Below, piece after piece: positions 62,801-64,000 of a stretch of 64,000 bases of DNA. Source of the stretch: Sphagnum compactum. Taxonomy: Eukaryota > Bryophyta > Sphagnopsida > Sphagnales. The stretch spans positions 12,024,271 through 12,088,270 of the forward strand of contig OZ234499.1 of assembly GCA_965153455.1 (NCBI GenBank), in the 5' to 3' direction. A model generated the notes under the pieces. That model saw nothing but the letters and a program-made list of their open reading frames with translations, was not told the DNA's origin and made no database searches. Made by a program: the position numbers and the translations under genes. Each line of letters opens with the position of its first letter. The first letter of the stretch is position 1.

Positions 62801-63700
62801 CAACCTAAACCCAAAACTTTAATTTCAAAAATGTTCCGTAAACCCAAAATCTAAAGGTCTTCCATTTATTTATTTTAAAATTAAATTAAAAATTTAGATG
62901 TGATTCAACAATTATTGGAAAAAACCAAGAACCAACCAAAACTAATGAGAACTAATGTTGGGCCCCAATTAGCCTAACCTAGTATTGGTTAAACATATTT
63001 AGTTGGCTAAAGGAATTTTGGGGTTAACCCAAAGTTTGTGGAATAGGATGGTAAATTGGATCTTATTCCAAATGGATTACCAGCTGGTGGGTGCCTAGAT
63101 AAACTAAGGTGGGAGGTAGGTTAATTGGATTAAGTTAAGATAGGGTTATCTTGCACTATGTGAAATTGCATTCGTCAAAACCACTCTACCTTGCAACTAA
63201 AACTCAAAAAACAACTCATATACAACTATTGTGCAACTATCGCCCTAAAAATATGGTGTATTAATAAATGAATTGCCATGTTAGAAAATTAGTTTGTTAT
63301 GTTATAGTTGCAAGTAAATTGAAAATGAGTCTTTTATATAATAATTTATACACATCGTACATACATATGTAGTCAACCATATTTGACTTTTTCAAAAGTT
63401 GCATTGAAATTGCATGTGGCAACTACTTCAGAACTGTTGTAAATGTGCCACTAAAGCAACAATTATGTTGCAACTAATGTATAATGTACATACATGCGAT
63501 CATGCCACATCTCCACATTTCCACCACCCATTATGGGATACATTTTGCAACTAGTTTTCGACTATAATTGCCATTGATACAATTAATACGGCCACTAGTG
63601 CACCACTACTAAAATACATTGTTCAACTATGTTCTAATTATAATACAACTACTTATAACTTAATAAGGATACATATTCATTAGTTATTTGTATCTTCAAC
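56843..63700. other. Intergenic DNA with dispersed repeats, no confident gene
   Basis: The start contains three copies of the AGCCAAAT-core repeat. A 171-codon frame (58183-57668, -) and a 104-codon frame (59236-58922, -) begin with ATG, but their translations are not recognised. The second has a telomere-like AAACCCTAA box about 20-35 nt upstream, a motif also seen in plant promoters. Other landmarks are poly(A) tracts (about 59508-59522), a (GCAT)n tract (about 61428-61441) and a G14 run (about 61778-61791). Confidence 0.45.
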
Positions 63701-63702
63701 AT

Positions 63703-64000
63703 ATGTGCTTCATTTTGAATGATTTAAAATGTTTTGGGAGCACTACCTCAAGCTCTAAAAATCATCTTTGAAATGCAAAAGAAAAGGAGTAATGAAAAAA
63801 TAACAAGAAGAAAAATAAACTTTCCAACTTACAAAATGCGTTTTTTTGTTTTTTTTCCCTTTTTGGACCCCTCCTACTTTCAATCCTCATAACTTTTTTA
63901 TTTCTTATTCATTTTAAACGATTTAAAGTGTTATAAAAATGCCACCTGAAGTTCTATAAATCATCTTTGAACTTTAATAACAATAGAACAACATACAAGG
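63703..64000. repeat. Dispersed repeat, copy 2 (runs off the window)
   Basis: Matches 5695-5990 in order and orientation: GTGCTTCATTTTGA, GATTTAAAATGTT, AAATCATCTTTGAA, AAAGGAGTAATGAAAAAATA and, in the second unit, CATTTTAAACG followed by AATCATCTTTGAACT and AGAACAACATA. The copy continues past the end of the window. Confidence 0.8.

Noticed and set aside
1-64000. CRISPR array, operon or prokaryotic system
   Set aside because: No regularly spaced identical short repeats with unique spacers. The genes are intron-bearing or plastid-type plant genes; the tandem arrays here are diverged minisatellites.

Overview
The window is nuclear DNA of a land plant. The evidence is a plastid-targeted chlorophyll-biosynthesis enzyme, a 12-exon ABCB transporter with GT-AG introns, a class I HD-Zip transcription factor, plant-type telomere repeats (TTTAGGG) and plant-style transposons. 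The long AT-rich intergenic space (three confident genes in 64 kb) and the unusually long HD-Zip protein suggest a large, repeat-rich genome. A seed-free plant such as a fern or lycophyte is my guess, with low confidence.

Layout. 1-928 is the 3' three quarters of a divinyl reductase (DVR) gene on +, cut by the window edge. 929-11.4 kb is intergenic, with a Tourist-like MITE (4452-4816), two related short MITEs (near 8.0 and 8.7 kb), a ~200-bp-unit repeat (5.7-6.2 kb) and a ~46-bp minisatellite (9.67-10.56 kb). 11958-20034 (+) is a complete ABCB (P-glycoprotein/MDR-like) transporter, 12 coding exons and 1378 residues, whose intron 1 carries a dispersed repeat and intron 3 a degenerate tandem array. 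20-32.6 kb holds an 825-bp foldback element, a small non-autonomous Helitron (25840-26466, -) and, directly abutting it, a 279-bp inverted-repeat element that appears to carry the last exon of a zinc-knuckle gene. 32.6-34.4 kb (-) is a decayed pogo/CENP-B-like DDE transposase. 42122-44341 (-) is the HD-Zip I gene (two coding exons, 571 residues) with an AUG-rich leader and a promoter-side 51-54-bp tandem array. 46-50 kb and 56-57.6 kb contain a dispersed palindromic repeat family and a second foldback element. 50.2-54.0 kb is a degraded L1-like LINE split by later insertions. The last 300 bp repeat the 5.7 kb sequence family.

The three genes have unrelated roles (chlorophyll maturation in plastids, membrane transport, transcription control) and nothing suggests a cluster. 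I found no CRISPR array, operon, defence island or clearly new coding system. The most unusual items are transposon structures and the leader of the HD-Zip gene. All coding calls rest on reading translations and splice sites by eye; no database search was possible.
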